Assembly (NCBI RefSeq): GCF_015330125.1
Contig: NZ_JADDXR010000002.1
Coordinates: 2,926,685 to 2,990,684 of the forward strand
Source: Zobellia nedashkovskayae
GTDB lineage: Bacteria > Bacteroidota > Bacteroidia > Flavobacteriales > Flavobacteriaceae
DNA length: 64,000 nt
Direction of reading: 5' to 3'
The translations under genes and the position numbers were made by a program. Every line of letters begins with the position of its first letter. Position 1 is the first letter of the stretch. The notes under the pieces are model-generated. The model worked only from the letters and a program-made list of their open reading frames with translations. It was not told the origin of the DNA and did no database searches. Shown here one piece after another: positions 61,504 to 64,000 of the stretch.

Positions 61504-62697
61504 ATGAGAGTAAGGCTACATTTAATTTTATTTGTTTCGTTTTTAATGTTTTCATGTGCTTCCAAAAAAAAGGAAGTTGTCCAATTCTCTGCCGAGAAGG
61601 TGCTTGACGAAAATGTAAAGAAAATTAAGGAAGTACAAGAAACGGTAAAAAGCGTAGATCAATTTCCTAGAAATATTCCAAAAGGGCAGACCAATTGGGA
61701 AATGGTGGGTGTTCGTGATTGGTGTAGCGGTTTTTGGCCCGGTGTACTCTGGTACGCTTATGAGCAATCGAACGATTCGGAATTAAAGGAGAGTGCCATA
61801 AAATCTACAGAGGCATTAAAACCAATAGCTTATAGCCCCGCAGAAAACCATGATATTGGTTTTATGTTGTATTGTAGTTATGGTAATGGCTATAGATTAA
61901 CGGGTAACGAAGATTATAAAAAGGTATTGTTGGCAGCTGCCGATACTTTGGCTACGCTTTACAACCCTAAAGTGGGTAGTATTTTATCATGGCCTATTAA
62001 GAAAAGCGAATTTGATCATAATACGATAGTAGATAATATGATGAATTTGGAACTGCTCTTTTGGGCGGCTAAGAATGGAGGTAGTAAAGATTTATATGAC
62101 CTATCTGAAAGTCACGCACAGTTAACTATGGATTATCTAGTTAGAGAAGATGGCTCTATGTTTCATTTAGGATCTTTTGATAGTGAAACAGGAGAGTTTC
62201 TAAAAGGGATGACTCACCAAGGATATGCAGATGACTCTATGTGGGCCAGAGGGCAGACATGGGGTATTTACGGTTTTGCCATGGCCTATAGAGAGACGGG
62301 TAACAAAGATTTTTTAAACACGTCAATCAAACTATCGGATCATTTTTTAGAGCGCTTGCCCAAAGATGGCATTCCTTACTGGGATTTTGATGATCCTAAG
62401 ATTCCGAATTCACCAAAGGATGCATCAGCCGCCGCTGTGGCTGCTTGTGGCTTTTTAGAGCTTTCTGAATTAGTTGAAGATTCAGTTTTAAAACAAAAGT
62501 ATGTTGATGCAGCAAAAAAAATATTAGAGAAATTATCTAGTGAACCTTATTATAGTGGTGATACAAATCAATCTCTTCTTTTGCATTCTACAGGGCATCA
62601 CCCAAATAACTCCGAAATAGATATCCCTATTGTTTATGCGGATTATTACTATATGGAAGCCTTGTTACGGTTGAAAAAACTTGAAACATCTAAATAA
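61504..62697 (+). CDS. GH88 unsaturated glucuronyl hydrolase lipoprotein
   Basis: A 397-aa lipoprotein (LMFSCASKK; Cys 18) with an (alpha/alpha)6 barrel. The two Asp that match the catalytic pair of Bacillus UGL are D117 in ENHDIGF and D177 in VDNMMNLELL, 60 residues apart (61 in UGL). Further family motifs: SGFWPGVLWYAY, DDSMWARGQTWGIYGFA and DASAAAVAACGFLEL. It removes the 4,5-unsaturated uronic acid left by a polysaccharide lyase. First gene of the plus-strand part of the locus. Confidence 0.92.
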   Translation: MRVRLHLILFVSFLMFSCASKKKEVVQFSAEKVLDENVKKIKEVQETVKSVDQFPRNIPKGQTNWEMVGVRDWCSGFWPGVLWYAYEQSNDSELKESAIKSTEALKPIAYSPAENHDIGFMLYCSYGNGYRLTGNEDYKKVLLAAADTLATLYNPKVGSILSWPIKKSEFDHNTIVDNMMNLELLFWAAKNGGSKDLYDLSESHAQLTMDYLVREDGSMFHLGSFDSETGEFLKGMTHQGYADDSMWARGQTWGIYGFAMAYRETGNKDFLNTSIKLSDHFLERLPKDGIPYWDFDDPKIPNSPKDASAAAVAACGFLELSELVEDSVLKQKYVDAAKKILEKLSSEPYYSGDTNQSLLLHSTGHHPNNSEIDIPIVYADYYYMEALLRLKKLETSK

Positions 62698-62820
62698 ATG
62701 TAATGAAGTGTTAGAGGTTCTATCTAACAAAAAAAATAAAGTAGAAGTACAAATTGGTCTTTTATGTTAAGAATAGCTGCTACATTTAACGGGAGGTGTG
62801 AATTATAAAATAAAAACCGA

Positions 62821-63693
62821 ATGAAAAATTTTAAAAGTAAAGTCTTACCTGTATTAATGTTTTTGGTTTTGGCCACAGCAACCAGCCAAAAAAGAGATAC
62901 TCCCATTCCATCCTTGCCTAATGAGATTATCTATAAAATCATTGACGGTGATACTTTAAAAATGCAAGTGATATATCCTGATAAAATGAAACCAAAGAAA
63001 GAATACCCTGCAATAGTATTCTTTTTTGGTGGTGGGTGGAATGGTGGAACTACAAAGCAATTTGAGGACCAAGCAAAGTACTTCGCAACTAGGGGCATGG
63101 TTGGTTTTTTGGTTGATTACCGTGTCAAATCCAGACACCAGACTACACCCTTTGAATCCGTAAGCGATGCAAAATCGGCCATGAGGTTTGTAAGGGGTAA
63201 TGCTGATAAATTTCAAATAGATCCTAATAAAATTATAGCTTCAGGGGGTTCTGCTGGAGGACATTTGGCTGCTGCAACGGCAACTTTAGACGGATTGGAT
63301 GAATCTACAGACGACCTTTCTATAAGTGCAAAACCTAATGCCTTGGTGCTTTACAATCCGGTAATCGATAATGGACCTGATGGGTTTGAATACAAACGAA
63401 TGAACGGCCGCCATATGGAGATATCACCAAAGCATAATATAAAGAAAGGTACTGCGCCTACCATAATTTTTCTAGGAACAAAAGATGCGTTAATACCAGT
63501 ATCCACAATGGAAAAATATAAAGCAAAAATGGAGGAGGTAGGAAGCAGATGCGACCTCTTTTTGTACGAAGATCAAATCCATGGTTTTTTTAATAAATCT
63601 AAAAATAACGGAGAGTTTTATATTAAAACTACCAGGGAAGCAGATAAGTTTTTGCAATCTATCGGATTTTTAAAAGGGAAAACTCAAATCTAA
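62821..63693 (+). CDS. Secreted alpha/beta-hydrolase esterase
   Basis: A 290-aa protein with signal peptide (ATATSQ). Oxyanion motif FFFGGGWNGG, nucleophile S144 in GGSAGGHLA, and D222 (GTKDALIP) and H254 (DQIHGFF), a full catalytic triad. It resembles the small feruloyl/acetyl esterase or BD-FAE-like group of PULs. Likely removes acyl groups from the glycan or its oligomers. Follows GH88 by 123 bp; precedes the sulfatase by 19 bp. Confidence 0.88.
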   Translation: MKNFKSKVLPVLMFLVLATATSQKRDTPIPSLPNEIIYKIIDGDTLKMQVIYPDKMKPKKEYPAIVFFFGGGWNGGTTKQFEDQAKYFATRGMVGFLVDYRVKSRHQTTPFESVSDAKSAMRFVRGNADKFQIDPNKIIASGGSAGGHLAAATATLDGLDESTDDLSISAKPNALVLYNPVIDNGPDGFEYKRMNGRHMEISPKHNIKKGTAPTIIFLGTKDALIPVSTMEKYKAKMEEVGSRCDLFLYEDQIHGFFNKSKNNGEFYIKTTREADKFLQSIGFLKGKTQI

Positions 63694-63712
63694 AAATATT
63701 AAGTGTCTACAT

Positions 63713-64000
63713 ATGAAAAATAAAATAGTCGTCTTTGTTATTACCCTGTTGTTATTAGCCCCAAACCTTAGTTTTGGATTTCAACAACCTCAAAAAGTTA
63801 AAACCACTAACCTCAATTTAAAGAAGGTTAAAGGGCAAAAGAAAAGGAATGTCATCTTTATTTTAACAGATGACCACCGTTATGATTTTATGGGCTTTAC
63901 AGGTAAGGTGCCGTGGCTAAAGACTCCAAATATGGATAAAATGGCAGCAGAAGGGGCACACATGAAAAATGCTTTTGTAACAACGTCTTTATGTTCGCCA
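63713..64000 (+). CDS. S1-type sulfatase, N-terminal part
   Basis: Partial: 96 codons, cut at the right edge. Signal peptide to about residue 23, a Lys-rich linker, then the sulfatase start RNVIFILTDDHRYDFMG with the two metal-binding Asp. The last visible residues, TSLCSP, begin the C-x-P-x-R motif whose Cys becomes formylglycine. Removes sulfate from the locus substrate; S1 subfamily cannot be called from this part. Confidence 0.92.
   Translation, partial: MKNKIVVFVITLLLLAPNLSFGFQQPQKVKTTNLNLKKVKGQKKRNVIFILTDDHRYDFMGFTGKVPWLKTPNMDKMAAEGAHMKNAFVTTSLCSP

Noticed and set aside
62709..62729. Inverted repeat TGTTAGA/TCTAACA after the GH88 gene
   Set aside because: Followed by an A-run rather than a T-run on the gene strand; the next genes appear to be co-transcribed, so not called a terminator.
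1..64000. tRNA, rRNA and riboswitch genes
   Set aside because: No cloverleaf, rRNA or known riboswitch consensus was noticed on either strand by reading; a covariance-model scan would be decisive.

Overview
The window is a chromosomal segment of a marine member of the Bacteroidetes, most likely family Flavobacteriaceae. Evidence: low GC, a SusC/SusD pair with a hybrid two-component regulator, many TonB-dependent and TolC-type outer membrane proteins, YHYH, DUF6132 and DUF2892 proteins, and promoters of the Bacteroidetes type (-7 element TAnnTTTG). No rRNA, tRNA, CRISPR array or transposase gene was seen.

Layout. (1) 1-4259, minus strand: a TolC / HlyD / two ABC ATPases / ABC-2 permease exporter operon (the permease is cut by the window edge). 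(2) 4744-16074: a stress and central metabolism block: flavin-binding PNPOx-like protein, enolase, an MlaEFD-type lipid transport operon, a CLC chloride/proton exchanger, a YflT-like stress protein, a PepSY-like secreted protein, a GH15 glucoamylase, an ArsC-fold protein and a tandem UspA protein. (3) 16449-20632, minus: a six-gene run that is a tandem duplication of a three-gene cassette (EF-hand lipoprotein, YHYH-domain protein, membrane-anchored secreted protein). (4) 21050-24251, plus: a sulfur operon (persulfide dioxygenase-rhodanese, rhodanese, HMA protein, DUF2892, Crp/Fnr regulator). (5) 24252-36201: an accessory region. It begins with an AraC/SDR cassette bracketed by a 302-bp direct repeat of the crp 3' end, followed by a mobile mystery protein A/B (HTH/Fic) pair, a large unknown protein with a HEPN-like R-x4-H motif, and assorted single genes (SRPBCC, Crp-like, DUF3095, membrane protein, HxlR, CPBP protease). 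Three copies of a roughly 90-bp dispersed intergenic repeat lie in and beside it. (6) 36202-51117: a Reg_prop sensor kinase without receiver, a sulfide:quinone oxidoreductase-like gene group, a TolC/MFP/RND efflux operon, and a copper-type (OprC/NosA-like) TonB receptor preceded by a Cys-rich small protein. (7) 51404-64000: a polysaccharide utilization locus with hybrid two-component regulator, SusD, SusC, GH88 unsaturated glucuronyl hydrolase, esterase and a sulfatase cut by the right edge. This points to a sulfated, uronic-acid-containing, probably acylated algal polysaccharide.

The most notable pattern is a promoter code that ties regions 1-4 and 6 together. Seven promoters carry TGAY-N4-RTCA boxes, three carry GTAAC-N4-GTTAC-like boxes, and one carries a hybrid box. 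In all but two cases a TAnnTTTG/A element lies exactly 33 bp (centre to centre) downstream; in those two (enolase and the SQR-like gene) the element is degenerate. This is what activation by Crp/Fnr-family proteins at about -40 would require. The genes so marked (exporter, Mla, CLC, Usp, YflT-like, EF-hand/YHYH, copper uptake; and, for GTAAC, persulfide/sulfide oxidation and RND efflux) look like a low-oxygen, redox or sulfur stress regulon. A separate repeated motif with a constant 35-bp spacing marks the two divergent promoters of the polysaccharide locus.
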